A stretch of DNA of 64,000 nucleotides from Deinococcus gobiensis I-0 (GCF_000252445.1 NC_017791.1:124001-188000); one strand, 5' to 3'. Counted from the stretch's first letter, positions 25,234 to 34,955 are shown. Numbers and translations are program-made. Notes: generated by a model not told the origin, from the sequence alone.

Positions 25234-26948
25234 TCTTGTTCCTCCAGGGCAGTGGGATTCTCTTCAGGGGTCTCCACAAACTCCTGAACATCTTCGCGCG
25301 GTTCCTTAGCATAGCCATAGGCGATGAGCAGCATCGCCACCATCTGCGGGTCGTGCTCATCCAACAGCTTGCCGACTTGCAGCAGGTCTTCGGTGGTCAC
25401 GGCTACTCGCCCACGCTTACCCCGGTCAGCCGCCCGCAGATTTTCCGTCATGTACTCGGTCACGAAGTCCGAGAGGGCGGTCATGAACCGAGCCTTGGTC
25501 ACGGCGCTGCGCTTGAGTTCCTGGGCCAGCCCATAATGCACGTCATACGTACGGTCATTGCCGAGCTTGCGAGCGTATAGGGCCGTGCGGGTCGCCCGTC
25601 GGATAGCCCCAGCCACGCTCTGAAAGCCGGGGTCCGAAATGATGCTTGTAACGTTGTTCTTTCCCATATGGTTCAACACCCTCCCTATGTGTTCGGTCGT
25701 CATCCAGCGGGTGAACTTGCCCCGGTCCGCTCGCCCAAGCATGTGCGGCCCGTAATCCGACAGGAAATCCAGAAAGGCGTGGGTATCCTGGCCACTCAGA
25801 AATTCTCGGTACTTTTCCAGCAGAGTGCGTTCCTCTGAATGGCTCTCGTCTAGCCCACGGATGACGAGACGGTGTTCGGCCAGCACCTCCATCCATGCCC
25901 GGCGCTGCTCATCGGCCTGGTCGCCGTCCAGCTGCACCCAAGCAGGCAGGGCGATGAAGGAGATGTTGGTCACGCCCTTCGCACTACCGAGGTTCTGGAA
26001 GTAGGCAGTCTGAAAACCGGAGAGCAGGTCCCGGGGCCGCCCACGCTTGAACGTCTTGTGCTCGTCATGCCTGAGCAGCGTTTCGGTCAGCGTGAGGGCG
26101 GCAAGAATGTCCACTTGAATGGCTCCGCCCCCCACGAAGTTCTGCCGGAACTCAATCATGATGCGCTGAAGGGTCTCGACCTCAATATTGGTAGGCTGCG
26201 CCACCAGCACTTTGAGATCTTTGCTGCCCTTCGGCGTAACGGCCACCGCACCGATGAACCACCCGGTATATTTGAGAGCCTCCAAGACCAGCGGTGCTTT
26301 CTCCTGCCCCATGCCGATGCTGTTGGCCTTGGGCGAGTTCATGCCCTTGCCCGTCATAGGGTTGAAGATTTGTACCACCGAAACTTCGTTGACCCTGTTG
26401 CCCTTCAGATACTTTTTCAGACCCCGCTCAGCTCGTTCTGACAGCGAGGTTTCCTGGCTGTCAGGGTGGTCGGCAAGCGCCTCCAGGGCGACCTGAACGT
26501 GCCCCGCGAAGCGTTCGGAGGCTAATTCTCGGTAGGCGGTCGCGTAGCCGCTGGTGTTTACGGGCTTGAGCATGTCCACCAGGCTGGAGTACAGCGAGTA
26601 GTCGGAACGTGGAATGAGGTCTTCAGGGATGTCCTCGGGTCTCACCCCTCTGTGCATCTCGCGCCACTTGAAAAATTGCTGACGTCGCTCTTTTTCCCGT
26701 TCGTACACGTAGTCTGTAGGGCCGTTCATGTCCTTATCCGTCTTGATGTAGTCATACAGTCGGAGCCGGACCTCAGCTGAGGGCATGACCGGTTGGGTCG
26801 TGGTGAGCGTAAGAACGTCACGCGCGGTGTCCAATCGCACCGTCACTTTCTCCGAGGGGCCGAGCGCGGCGAGCAACCGTCCTAGCCCCAGCGCCATCAG
26901 GGTATCGGCGTAGGTCCCTTGTGAGCGGGGAACAGTAAAGGTATTCAA
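25230..26948 (-). CDS. Type I effector large subunit (Cas8-like)
   Basis: 572 aa. I do not recognise the subfamily. The N-terminus reads NTFTVPRSQGTYADTLMALG, then LGRLLAALGPSEKVTV, and the rest is mostly helical and charged, without the HD or GGDD motifs of Cas10, so Cas10d is unlikely. Position between cas3 and cas7 identifies it as the Cascade large subunit that recognises PAM and recruits Cas3. The longer reading frame begins inside cas3; I place the start at TTG 26948, which has GGAGG 7 nt upstream and overlaps the cas3 stop as TTGA. Confidence 0.75.
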   Translation of the reverse strand: MNTFTVPRSQGTYADTLMALGLGRLLAALGPSEKVTVRLDTARDVLTLTTTQPVMPSAEVRLRLYDYIKTDKDMNGPTDYVYEREKERRQQFFKWREMHRGVRPEDIPEDLIPRSDYSLYSSLVDMLKPVNTSGYATAYRELASERFAGHVQVALEALADHPDSQETSLSERAERGLKKYLKGNRVNEVSVVQIFNPMTGKGMNSPKANSIGMGQEKAPLVLEALKYTGWFIGAVAVTPKGSKDLKVLVAQPTNIEVETLQRIMIEFRQNFVGGGAIQVDILAALTLTETLLRHDEHKTFKRGRPRDLLSGFQTAYFQNLGSAKGVTNISFIALPAWVQLDGDQADEQRRAWMEVLAEHRLVIRGLDESHSEERTLLEKYREFLSGQDTHAFLDFLSDYGPHMLGRADRGKFTRWMTTEHIGRVLNHMGKNNVTSIISDPGFQSVAGAIRRATRTALYARKLGNDRTYDVHYGLAQELKRSAVTKARFMTALSDFVTEYMTENLRAADRGKRGRVAVTTEDLLQVGKLLDEHDPQMVAMLLIAYGYAKEPREDVQEFVETPEENPTALEEQE

Positions 26949-29479
26949 GTAACGGCCTCCTTCCGGCGGACATCTTCGAACGAGCGGGTATCGCCCAGGC
27001 GTAAGGCGCGCGAGGCGAGCGTGTAGACCATCCAGGCCAGAGCGTCGTCTGGGGCAGGCATGTCCGGATCCGTAACCGCCTCCACGCCCCACCGCTGCAA
27101 GTCGTTCAGGCGTTCGGCGTCCAGCGGCACGCCTGTCAGTCGCTCGAAGACCCTATTGGCCTCCGCCGCTGCGCCCGCGTCCAGCTGCCATGGGGCTACC
27201 TCACCCATGTGGTTGGCCCCATGGTGGCGGCAAACGGCTCCCAGAATACCCTGCAACATACTCAGGCCCTGGTCTTCCCCCAGACGGTCCATCAGGAAAT
27301 CCCCGAAGCTTTCTGAGAGGACTGCTGCCGACTCACCTGCGTGTGGTGGCCTGTGCCCCTGCGCTTTTTCGAAAGTCTTGCTCGACATCTGGTCGTGTTT
27401 TGGGTGGTAATCCGTGTGGGCACAGTATTCACCCTTGCCCTGAGGTGTGGCTCCGTGTTGTGCCGCTTCCTCCACGCCGTTCCAGAGAAGCTGTCCAGTA
27501 TATTTCCTCACTTGCTCGGCCTGCCAGCGTCGCGTCCACCTCTGCCAGCCCTCCGACAGTTTGCCGATGTCGTGGGCGGCAATCGCAGCTCTCAGGGCCA
27601 GTTCGGTGGTTCCAGTGGGCAAAGCGAACTTTGCGTCCACCTTCGGGCACAACCTCCACACGTCGGCAGCGTACTTGTAGGACGCTGCCAGTACACGCTC
27701 AATGTGCAGTTCGTAGCTTTCGTAGGTATACCAGTAGTCGAGACGCTCGCCCGAACTGCGGGGAGAATGGATGGGCGGAAAGTCCTGTACACCCAGGGCC
27801 CGCCCTTCGGGAGCTTCCCAGCGGAAACCTTCCTGCGCAGTGTAAAAGACGAACTTCGGATTGACCTGCACCAATGTTTCCAGCTTCAGTTCAGCCGCGT
27901 CCGTCACTGTCTTCCATTCCAGCCTTGTAGGCTCTCGGCTCTCTCCACCACTCCTCGATTCCTCGGGCTCTACCTCATGGGGAACCTTGACCAGCCAGTT
28001 GTCTTCCAGATCGTATTCCTGCTTCAGATTGCGGCGATTATCCTCCAAAAGGGCGAAATTGACCCATGGGACGCCGATTCGTTCGTGGCGATTCACTTCT
28101 TCCCAGGTGGACAGGTCCATTTCCGACGGCACCAGCAGCAGGGTCACGTTCTGAATGTCTCGGATGAGTGCAGGCCGCATGGACCTGTCGCCCTCAAATG
28201 CCGACTTCATCTTGTCTCTATGGGTAGTCTTGCGGACCGCTAGATACTCGGCCCAGTTCCTCTCATCACCTGCCGTATGCACTGCGTCTATCAGCTGTTC
28301 CTCGGCTTGGGGCTGAACAGGCGAGGGCAGGGCAGTCAGCGCGTCCCAGGTAGCCCGAATCACGTTGTCCTGCCCTTTGTAGGGCAGCGTGTCCCACTCG
28401 CCTTTCTGATCGAGGGGTAGGGTATAGACACTGACTACGCCGTTTTCTCCTTTATATCGTGCATTTCGTCCAGCCCGCTGCAACAGAGCATTACCGGGGC
28501 AGATTTCGGTATGCATGTTCTCTGAACTGATGTTGAGGCCGACTTCAATTGCCTGCGAAGCCACCAGAATGACGTTTTCAGGTGAGCCCTCGCCCAACAA
28601 CGTTTTCAGACGCTGCTCGTGAGTGTTGCGGTGCGTCGGAAAGAAGCGCGAATGCAGCAGGGCCAGCGTCACGTCCCGCAGCTTTGGATGCCCTTCATCC
28701 TGAAGCCGCTGCAAATCGGCATGTAGTGTCTGTACACGGTCTACGGTATTGGCGATGGCGATACTCCGCCGCTCGTGCGCTCCAGCTACAGCCTGCGCGG
28801 TCAGCATGGTGTCTACCCGGCGAAACCGGCGGGTCTTTTGCTGACTGGTCATCACGTCCAATTCCGTCTGACTCGGTGTGATGAAATCGGCCCCTACCGC
28901 CTCCGCCAGCTTCTGGGTCAGTTCTCCAGACATGGTGGCCGTCATGAACAGAAACGGCGTGACACCCGAGAGTGCCCGTGCCATTTCCAGCGTGGTTCGG
29001 AATGCCCGCTGCGGATCGAAGAGGTGAAACTCGTCCAGCACGACGTAACTCGCCACGACGCCGCCTGCACCGATGTTGCGCCCCCGGTGACTCTGCGAGT
29101 AAGGCACATGCAGGTAGTTGCTCAACAACTGGTCCACGGTGGTCACGATGATGTCGGCTTCCAGCAGTGGGTCGGTAGGATCTTCGCCAGTGTGCAGCTT
29201 GACCGTCAATCCGAGCCCGTCCCCTACCTCCTGCGCCCGCCCATGCAGGTCTTTCGCCAGCGTTCGCATGGGCGAGGCGATGATGCAACGAAGGGGGAAG
29301 TCTATTTGCTTGTGCTCCCACGCCAGCAGGTAAGGACCGAGCGCCGCCTCGGTCTTCCCGGCACCTGTGGGAGCCCGTAAGACGATGTTTTTACCGCTCA
29401 AGAGAGCTTCCGCAACACGGATTTGGTAGGCGTAGGGCGAATTGCCAAACAGAGCCTGCAGGGCAGAGGGGATATCCAT
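26945..29479 (-). CDS. cas3: Cas3 helicase-nuclease with C-terminal HD domain
   Basis: 844 aa. The superfamily 2 helicase comes first: Walker A APTGAGKT at 36-43, VLDEFHLF at 148-154 (motif II, DEFH), TATMSG (motif III) and QRAGRNAR (motif VI). An HD nuclease follows: HIERVLAAS, AAHDIGKL near residue 620, HAGESAAVL and CRHHGANH. Most Cas3 proteins carry HD at the N-terminus; here it is C-terminal, an order I associate with only some type I systems. It is first in the minus-strand cas operon, preceded by a perfect palindrome. Confidence 0.93.
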   Translation of the reverse strand: MDIPSALQALFGNSPYAYQIRVAEALLSGKNIVLRAPTGAGKTEAALGPYLLAWEHKQIDFPLRCIIASPMRTLAKDLHGRAQEVGDGLGLTVKLHTGEDPTDPLLEADIIVTTVDQLLSNYLHVPYSQSHRGRNIGAGGVVASYVVLDEFHLFDPQRAFRTTLEMARALSGVTPFLFMTATMSGELTQKLAEAVGADFITPSQTELDVMTSQQKTRRFRRVDTMLTAQAVAGAHERRSIAIANTVDRVQTLHADLQRLQDEGHPKLRDVTLALLHSRFFPTHRNTHEQRLKTLLGEGSPENVILVASQAIEVGLNISSENMHTEICPGNALLQRAGRNARYKGENGVVSVYTLPLDQKGEWDTLPYKGQDNVIRATWDALTALPSPVQPQAEEQLIDAVHTAGDERNWAEYLAVRKTTHRDKMKSAFEGDRSMRPALIRDIQNVTLLLVPSEMDLSTWEEVNRHERIGVPWVNFALLEDNRRNLKQEYDLEDNWLVKVPHEVEPEESRSGGESREPTRLEWKTVTDAAELKLETLVQVNPKFVFYTAQEGFRWEAPEGRALGVQDFPPIHSPRSSGERLDYWYTYESYELHIERVLAASYKYAADVWRLCPKVDAKFALPTGTTELALRAAIAAHDIGKLSEGWQRWTRRWQAEQVRKYTGQLLWNGVEEAAQHGATPQGKGEYCAHTDYHPKHDQMSSKTFEKAQGHRPPHAGESAAVLSESFGDFLMDRLGEDQGLSMLQGILGAVCRHHGANHMGEVAPWQLDAGAAAEANRVFERLTGVPLDAERLNDLQRWGVEAVTDPDMPAPDDALAWMVYTLASRALRLGDTRSFEDVRRKEAVT

Positions 29480-29503
29480 GCGTTTACCTTGGCAGGAGGC
29501 GGC

Positions 29504-29516
29504 GTCATTGAATGAC
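29504..29516. promoter_or_regulatory. Palindromic operator candidate before cas3
   Basis: GTCATTGAATGAC: 6-bp arms around one base, 25 bp upstream of the cas3 ATG and in the cas3/cas6 divergent region. Its half GTCATT(C/G)A recurs twice before cas1. A second palindrome, TTTCTGCAGAAA, lies near 29580. Confidence 0.6.
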
Positions 29517-29692
29517 GGACTGATGGGCGGGAAAGCTTCTCCTTCACCCTACTGGACTATTCGACGCTAAGCGCCCACATTTCTGCAGAAAGAACCGGGC
29601 AGCGCCCCGAACCCTCCCTCCTATGACGTGCCTTCATCCCGTGATCCGCAACCGCGTCACCCAGTAACGCTCCCCACCTCTACACTTTTCCC

Positions 29693-30646
29693 ATGCTCCC
29701 GTTAGACCTTCCCTTTACCGCCTTGCGCGTGACGTTGCGGGCGCTGGAGCCGGTGCAACTTCCGCCCTTCCCGGGCTCCAAGCTCGAAGGCGCGTTCGGG
29801 CGGGCGCTGTACCGCCTAGCCTGTACGCAGCCACATCGGGAGATGTGTCAGGGTTGCCCTCTCCAGAGCATCTGCCCCTACGGCCTGAGTTACGCGCCGC
29901 AACTGCCAGAGGGCCTGGAAGTTTCCTCACTGGGCACCCCACCGCGTCCCGTTCTCTTCCGGGTGGCGTATGGGAAGGAGCGGCACCTGGCACCCGGTGA
30001 GATTCTCACCTTCGGGCTGGTGGTAGTGGGGCGAGCCGCCGCGCAACTCCCGTATTTGCTGGCGGCGCTGCGGGAGGTGGGGAGAGACGGACTGGGACGC
30101 ACACGGGGCCGTCTGGAGCTGGAAGAGGTGAATAGCTTCCACCCCTATACAGATGAGGAAGTGACGCTACTGCGCGGCACACAACTGGGGGTTCACCTCA
30201 CCCCCCTCCTGCTCCAGGTCGGGGAACTGCCGCCTATGACCGGCGAGCGGTTGCGTCTACACCTGCGCTCGCCGCTCCACATCAAGGTCGGGGGACAGAT
30301 GGCCGAGGATCTGCACTTTCCCGTGTTAGTGCGGGCCTTGCAACGGCGGCTGAGCAATTTGGAGCAGGTTCACGGTGGCGGGGCCAGCCTGAGGGCTGAC
30401 TTTACACATTTGCCCCGACTGGCACGTGAAGTGGAGACTGTAGGGCAGCGCTTGCGCCTTGTCTCGCAGCTTCGTAAGGGGAGTCGACCACGCCAGACTG
30501 CGACTATGGAAGGTTGGGTAGGCATGATGGAATATCAGGGCGACTTCACCCCCTTTGCATCTCTGCTGCGCGGTGGTGAGCAACTGGGCGTGGGCAAATG
30601 GGCGCACTTCGGGGCGGGATTGTATGACTTGGAGGTCGCAGGATGA
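29693..30646 (+). CDS. cas6: CRISPR RNA endonuclease Cas6
   Basis: 317 aa. FPGSKLEGAFGRALYRLACT and CQGCPLQSICPYG (paired Cys) mark the N-terminal part of the Cas6/DUF2276 family; the C-terminus GKWAHFGAGLYDLEV is the Gly-rich loop of Cas6. It cuts pre-crRNA within repeats. It is divergent from cas3, unlike the rest of the cas genes, and overlaps the WYL gene as ATGA. It lies before the array cluster but 8 kb from array 1, so it should serve the whole locus, perhaps also array 2. Confidence 0.9.
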   Translation: MLPLDLPFTALRVTLRALEPVQLPPFPGSKLEGAFGRALYRLACTQPHREMCQGCPLQSICPYGLSYAPQLPEGLEVSSLGTPPRPVLFRVAYGKERHLAPGEILTFGLVVVGRAAAQLPYLLAALREVGRDGLGRTRGRLELEEVNSFHPYTDEEVTLLRGTQLGVHLTPLLLQVGELPPMTGERLRLHLRSPLHIKVGGQMAEDLHFPVLVRALQRRLSNLEQVHGGGASLRADFTHLPRLAREVETVGQRLRLVSQLRKGSRPRQTATMEGWVGMMEYQGDFTPFASLLRGGEQLGVGKWAHFGAGLYDLEVAG

Positions 30647-31635
30647 CAGTGACCCGCAAACGTGAGCCGGGCCCCCGCCTACTGCGGTTGATCGCCCTGC
30701 TCAGCGAGGCAGGCCCCCTAACCACCGCCCAGCTTGCTGAGCGGTTGGACTGCCAGCGCCAGGAGGTACAACGAGACCGTCGCCTACTTATTCAGGAAGG
30801 CCGAGAAGTCCTACACACCGAGGAGCGTTCACCGCGCTACTTTCTGGCGCACCCCTGGGTGTCGGCTGACGTGAGCCAAGATCCGGTGCGGGCAGTGATC
30901 CATCACGCGCTGCTGCGCCTGCTGCACCATCATGCGCCCACGCCCAGCCGCCTCTATCACGAGGTGCTGCTGGAATTGACCGGCCAACTGCCTGCATCGC
31001 TGCGGAACGTGGCGCTCCGTTCGCTTGCGCCTCCCGGAGGGGATACCCCGCGCCTCCTCGAAACGCTGGCGGCGGCATGGTGTTGGGGTCAGCCTGTACG
31101 TTTTACCTACCGCAAACCCGGTGCAGGGCTTAAGGTCAGCGAGGCCGACATAGTGTTTATGGAGATCAACCGTAACAACCTCGACTGGTATGTATTCGCT
31201 CGGCGGCGAGGCGAGGTCAAGGTCAAGACGTTTCACCTTTCGCGTTTCGTGGACGCGGTGCGGCTGGAGAACGAGGCCAGTCCTGAGATTCCCTTCGATC
31301 CCCGCGCAGAACTGGACGGGGCCTGGGGCATTATTGGCGGGAAGCAGCATTGTGAGGTGACGCTTCGCTTCGCTCCAGATGCAGTGCTCTACGTCGCCCA
31401 CCGCCCCTGGCCTGGACAGCTGGGGGGGGAGATGGATGGAGAAAGCTATCTTCTCCGGTTGAGAGCCCCGCTGAATCATGAGCACCTGCCGGTGGAAGTC
31501 CTGGCTTGGATTCGTGGCTGGGGACCTAGGGTGGAAATCCTGTCCCCTGCCTGGGTCCGTAACCTCTGGTTGGAGGACGCACGGGAAGTACTGCGGCGGT
31601 ACGCCTTGGAAGTTGCGCCTACAGGGGGTAGATAG
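30643..31635 (+). CDS. WYL-domain transcriptional regulator
   Basis: 330 aa. An N-terminal winged helix (LRLIALLSEAGPLTTAQLAE, CQRQEVQRDRRLL) is followed by a WYL-like domain (VRFTYRKPG, NNLDWYVFARRRGEVKVKTF, HLSRFVDAVRL) and a WCX-like C-terminus. WYL regulators often control CRISPR and other defence loci, and this one is translationally coupled to cas6. It is the best candidate for binding the GTCATTCA boxes before cas3 and cas1 (inference). An insertion sequence begins 15 bp after its stop. Confidence 0.88.
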   Translation: MTVTRKREPGPRLLRLIALLSEAGPLTTAQLAERLDCQRQEVQRDRRLLIQEGREVLHTEERSPRYFLAHPWVSADVSQDPVRAVIHHALLRLLHHHAPTPSRLYHEVLLELTGQLPASLRNVALRSLAPPGGDTPRLLETLAAAWCWGQPVRFTYRKPGAGLKVSEADIVFMEINRNNLDWYVFARRRGEVKVKTFHLSRFVDAVRLENEASPEIPFDPRAELDGAWGIIGGKQHCEVTLRFAPDAVLYVAHRPWPGQLGGEMDGESYLLRLRAPLNHEHLPVEVLAWIRGWGPRVEILSPAWVRNLWLEDAREVLRRYALEVAPTGGR

Positions 31636-31650
31636 GAAAGAATCCTTCTC

Positions 31651-32749
31651 AAGATCTGTTGCGCAGTTGAAGTAACTGGAGCGGAGTGATGGCATATTTC
31701 AGGTCCAGCGCCTCATGCAGCGCCCTCGGTCCTTCGAATCGCTCTGCGGCCTGACCCCCACGGAGTTCACCCACGTGGCGTAGCGTCTCGAGCCTCTCTA
31801 GGTCAGAGCTCAACGTCTCACCCTCTTGCGGGTGGGGCGGAAACGTCAGATCGGAGCTGGCCGTCAATTTAAGCTCAATGTTCCCCATCGCCTCTTCCTG
31901 ACTTTGCTGTACCTGCGGCATTACCTCCCCATGCATCTGTTGGGTGTGCTGTTCGAGATGGACGCCGCCAACGTCTGCCGCGACATTCATGCGCTGCTCC
32001 CTCTCTTGGAGCAGGCACTGCCTGCTCCGCTCCGGGCCCGGACCCTGGACAGCCGCAAGGTCATCCCTGACGACGCGGTCCCGCGTCGTCGCCTGCGCAC
32101 CCTTGAAGACGTGCTGGACGCCTTCCCGGAGATCGCTGACCTCATCATCGACGGTACCGAACAACCCCGAGGGCCGCCCAAGAAGCACAAAGGCAGTCGG
32201 CCTAGCAAGAAGGCCGTGGGCCGCCCCAAGGACCAGAAGAAGTTCTTCAGCGTCAAGAAGGGCACGCACACGCTGAAAACCCAGGTCGCCGTCACGCCGG
32301 AGGGGCTTGTCGTCCATCTCAGTGCGCCCGCGGGCGCACCCACGATATGAAGATCCAGGGGCAATCGAGACTCCTGCCGCACCTGCCTCGGGGGACCCGG
32401 CTCTGGGGCGACCGAGGGTGTACAGGCCTGGACAAACTCTGTCCCCAACACGAAGTGATCGTCCTCCGGATGCGCCCCAAGGGTAGCCGGCTCAGTCCGG
32501 ACGACCGCGAACTGAACCATCAGATCTACAAAGTACGGATCACTGTGGAGAACGTCGTATGCAAGATCAAAAAAGTCCGTGTCTGTTAGGAGTTTTACTG
32601 CAATGATCCCCGGCACCATGGACAGTTCTGGGGCTGTGTGGCTGGCCTAGTGAATCGAACTCCACAGTTCGCCTAACCTGCTAGAACGCGGATGGGGAGC
32701 GGCCCAGCCGCTCCCCATTGCTTTGCCTGACAACTGCGCAATCGGTCTT
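31651..32749 (+). mobile_element. Degenerate IS5-like insertion sequence (~1.1 kb)
   Basis: The ends match as inverted repeats: AAGATCTGTTGCGCAGTTG at 31651 against the complement of CAACTGCGCAATCGGTCTT ending at 32749, with three to four mismatches. The transposase between them is broken. A target duplication is not clear. Confidence 0.7.
31714..32589 (+). pseudogene. Broken IS5-group transposase (DDE_Tnp_4-like)
   Basis: Pieces lie in at least three frames. From 31714 MQRPRSFESLCGLTPTEF ends at a TAG; from 31826 a 174-codon frame carries IIDGTEQPR and [16 protein letters not shown]; near 32325 the frame changes so that APAG continues as GRTHDMKIQ, then LWGDRGCTGL and a C-terminal YKVRITVENVVCKIKK. 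The parts add up to one IS5-type enzyme with catalytic Asp residues in DGTE and GDRG. Two or more lesions make it inactive. Confidence 0.8.
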
Positions 32750-32771
32750 CAAGCATCACTTCTGAGTCCTG

Positions 32772-33260
32772 TTAAGCGGTTGTTGCGGGCGCGTTCGCCG
32801 AGGCCGCACCAGCGGCGGGACGCTCGCGCCACTGCCACCACGTGTAGTGATACTCACCCTGCTCGACCTCATACGTCCGGCCACACATCAGGCACCGGCA
32901 CTCATAGATCATATTCCAGTCGGGCGCTGAGGTAGAAAGAATCTCCGCCGCTCCCACAGCGGCCTCCTCAATCGGGTCGTAGAACAACCACGCTGGATAG
33001 ACCTCGCAGGTGCAGCGGCCATCCCGCGCCGCCTCCAGGACCCGCAGTGCGTGCTCCAGATGTTGCGTATTCGGGAACAGGGCACCCCCCAGATCCAGTC
33101 CCTGGGTCGCCTGTCGAATCACCGGCAGGTCAGGGACCAGAAGCAGTTGCTCGTGACGAGGTGCGCGAATCGCTGCGTGCGCAGCTTCCCACACCTGATG
33201 TGGATCTCGGGACATGAACTTCGCAAGGATGGTCGCTGTATCCAGGGAGGCGCGGGGCAT
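32772..33260 (-). CDS. Hypothetical protein with possible C-terminal zinc motif
   Basis: 162 aa, unrecognised. The N-terminal part is helical. The C-terminal part has CTCEVYPAWLFYD and CRCLMCGRTYEVEQGEYHYT; the spaced Cys and His could bind zinc. No signal peptide or membrane segment. It lies 33 bp before the secreted protein gene (same strand, downstream of it), so the two may share a transcript. Confidence 0.6.
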   Translation of the reverse strand: MPRASLDTATILAKFMSRDPHQVWEAAHAAIRAPRHEQLLLVPDLPVIRQATQGLDLGGALFPNTQHLEHALRVLEAARDGRCTCEVYPAWLFYDPIEEAAVGAAEILSTSAPDWNMIYECRCLMCGRTYEVEQGEYHYTWWQWRERPAAGAASANAPATTA

Positions 33261-33292
33261 CCCCTATTGTGCGGCGGAGTCAGAAGGTGTGC

Positions 33293-34525
33293 TCACCGCG
33301 GGTACAAATCACGGAAATAGGGCGATTTCAGGTTGGCAAACATCCGCAGGCTGCTGTACGGCAGTGTGACTGTCTCGGCACAGCCGGCAGCGACATGCGG
33401 CAGGTAGTTCGGTTGTACGGCCAGGCCCTGCCTGGTCAGATAGAGCGCATAGGGAAAACCATATTCAGTGTCCTTTCCGTCGTCGCCCGCCAGTTCGTCA
33501 CGGCACTCGGTGGTATCGCCATCGGCCGGATACCGCGCCAGATACAGTGCCTGCAGTTTTGCCGCACTCAGACCGGGCCAGAGCGTGCCCGGTGCGCCGA
33601 GCAGCGTCACCTCCTTGCCCGTGCGTGCGTCGAGGGTCACTCCGGTGGTGTATGCGTCCGGGTGTGCACCGCCGCAGTACAGAGCGACGTCCTCGTGTAC
33701 CGAGACCAGCCCCCGGCTTTGCCACGACAGCGTTCCGTTGCCCGCATAGTCGGTGCGGCCGTTGCGGTTGCCATAGTCCGACAGGCAGTCGAGCCCTTCA
33801 GTCACTAATGCGAGCTGGCGATCCTGCAGCGCCGCGTTCAGCGCCACCGACCCGCCCATCACGCGTGGGTAGCCGACACCGGTGTACGGTTCCTTCAGGC
33901 CGCCTGCCATCTTCGCCCACGCCCGGTTGACTTTCACGAAGGTATACGGGTCTTTGGTTCGCAGGGACAGCAGCCCCGGTGAGCTGGGCAGCGCCAGGGG
34001 CAGGGCCGCGACGTTCACGCGCCGCAGAGTGAGGGGCAAGGCTGGGCTACCCACAGGACGCCAGTTGCCCTTCAGTTGCGTACGGCTCTCAGCCGACAGT
34101 TGCAGGCAGGCGCGGGCGTGCAACTGGAAGTCGTCCTCGCGGATGACGGATTCGACCTCGGCGAGCGTCTGGGCGGCCGTACGATCAGCGGACCGCCCAC
34201 GTTCCAGGCGCACGTCAATGCCATAGCGGTCGTAGCTGTAGCGGTCCTGCACCTCAGTGTCGGGGTTGACATGGCCGACCAGTTCGAGCGTCACTGGCTG
34301 CCCGCCCAGCGTGCCCCGGTAGACCCCTGCAGACAAGCCGGTCGGCAGGGTGGTGGCCTCGACGACGCCGCACTTGGTGTACATCGCCCGCCTCGCGGCG
34401 GCGTCGGCCGCCTTCTGCTGGGTCTCGGTGAGCGGACCAGTGGAAGAAGCTGTCTGGGCTGCAGAGAAGGACGGAACGAGCAGAAGAGAGAGAAGCACCG
34501 GAGACGACAAGGCAGCGGAGCGCAT
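33293..34525 (-). CDS. Secreted protein, DUF3298-like C-terminal domain
   Basis: 410 aa with signal peptide (LSSPVLLSLLLVPSFSAAQ). The first half resembles DUF4163-like beta domains (GVYRGTLGGQPVTLELVGHV); the second half has LVSVHEDVALYCGGAHPDAY and GVTLDARTGKEVTLLGAPG, the pattern of DUF3298/RsiV-type extracellular domains. No membrane anchor beyond the signal. The function is unknown. Its 5' side is followed, on the other strand, by a metallo-beta-lactamase fragment. Confidence 0.75.
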   Translation of the reverse strand: MRSAALSSPVLLSLLLVPSFSAAQTASSTGPLTETQQKAADAAARRAMYTKCGVVEATTLPTGLSAGVYRGTLGGQPVTLELVGHVNPDTEVQDRYSYDRYGIDVRLERGRSADRTAAQTLAEVESVIREDDFQLHARACLQLSAESRTQLKGNWRPVGSPALPLTLRRVNVAALPLALPSSPGLLSLRTKDPYTFVKVNRAWAKMAGGLKEPYTGVGYPRVMGGSVALNAALQDRQLALVTEGLDCLSDYGNRNGRTDYAGNGTLSWQSRGLVSVHEDVALYCGGAHPDAYTTGVTLDARTGKEVTLLGAPGTLWPGLSAAKLQALYLARYPADGDTTECRDELAGDDGKDTEYGFPYALYLTRQGLAVQPNYLPHVAAGCAETVTLPYSSLRMFANLKSPYFRDLYPR

Positions 34526-34548
34526 AGCGACAATCTACGCTCCGCCCT

Positions 34549-34951
34549 ATCCCTCGCCGGCAGCGGGATGCTGCACGCGGGGGCGAGCTCGATCTATGCC
34601 CGGGCGTGGCTGCCAGAAGCAGAGAACGCGTTGTTCGTCGTGGGCTACCAGGATGCCGAGTTGCTAGGGCATCGGCTGCTGGAGTTATAGCAGGGTGGGG
34701 ACGTGATGCTGCCGAATGGTCGCGGCGGCCGCGAGCCCGTGCCTATGCCCGCGTCGAGCGCTTCTATCCGTCTGCACACGCGGATCAGGGCGTCCTCCTG
34801 GGCATGATTGCTCGGTACCGGCCGGGGAAGGTGCTGCTCACGCGTGGGAATGTAGCTCCCAGGCATAACATTGCAGGGTACTTGGACACGCGGTACGACG
34901 TTGCGCTGCCCAAATCCGGCGAGGTCATCACCCTTCGCGACAGTGGCCGAC
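34549..34951 (+). pseudogene. 3' remnant of a beta-CASP metallo-beta-lactamase gene
   Basis: AGSGMLHAGASSIYARAWLP and LFVVGYQDAELLGHRLLEL in one frame end at a stop near 34690. In another frame RVERFYPSAHADQGVLLGMI, GKVLLTRGNVAPRHNIAGYL and LPKSGEVITL continue to about 34951. These are the SSGML, GYQ and SAHAD motifs of beta-CASP RNases/exonucleases. The 5' two-thirds, including the HxHxDH site, is missing and there is a frameshift. The end abuts CRISPR array 2. Confidence 0.75.
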
Positions 34952-34955
34952 GCCG

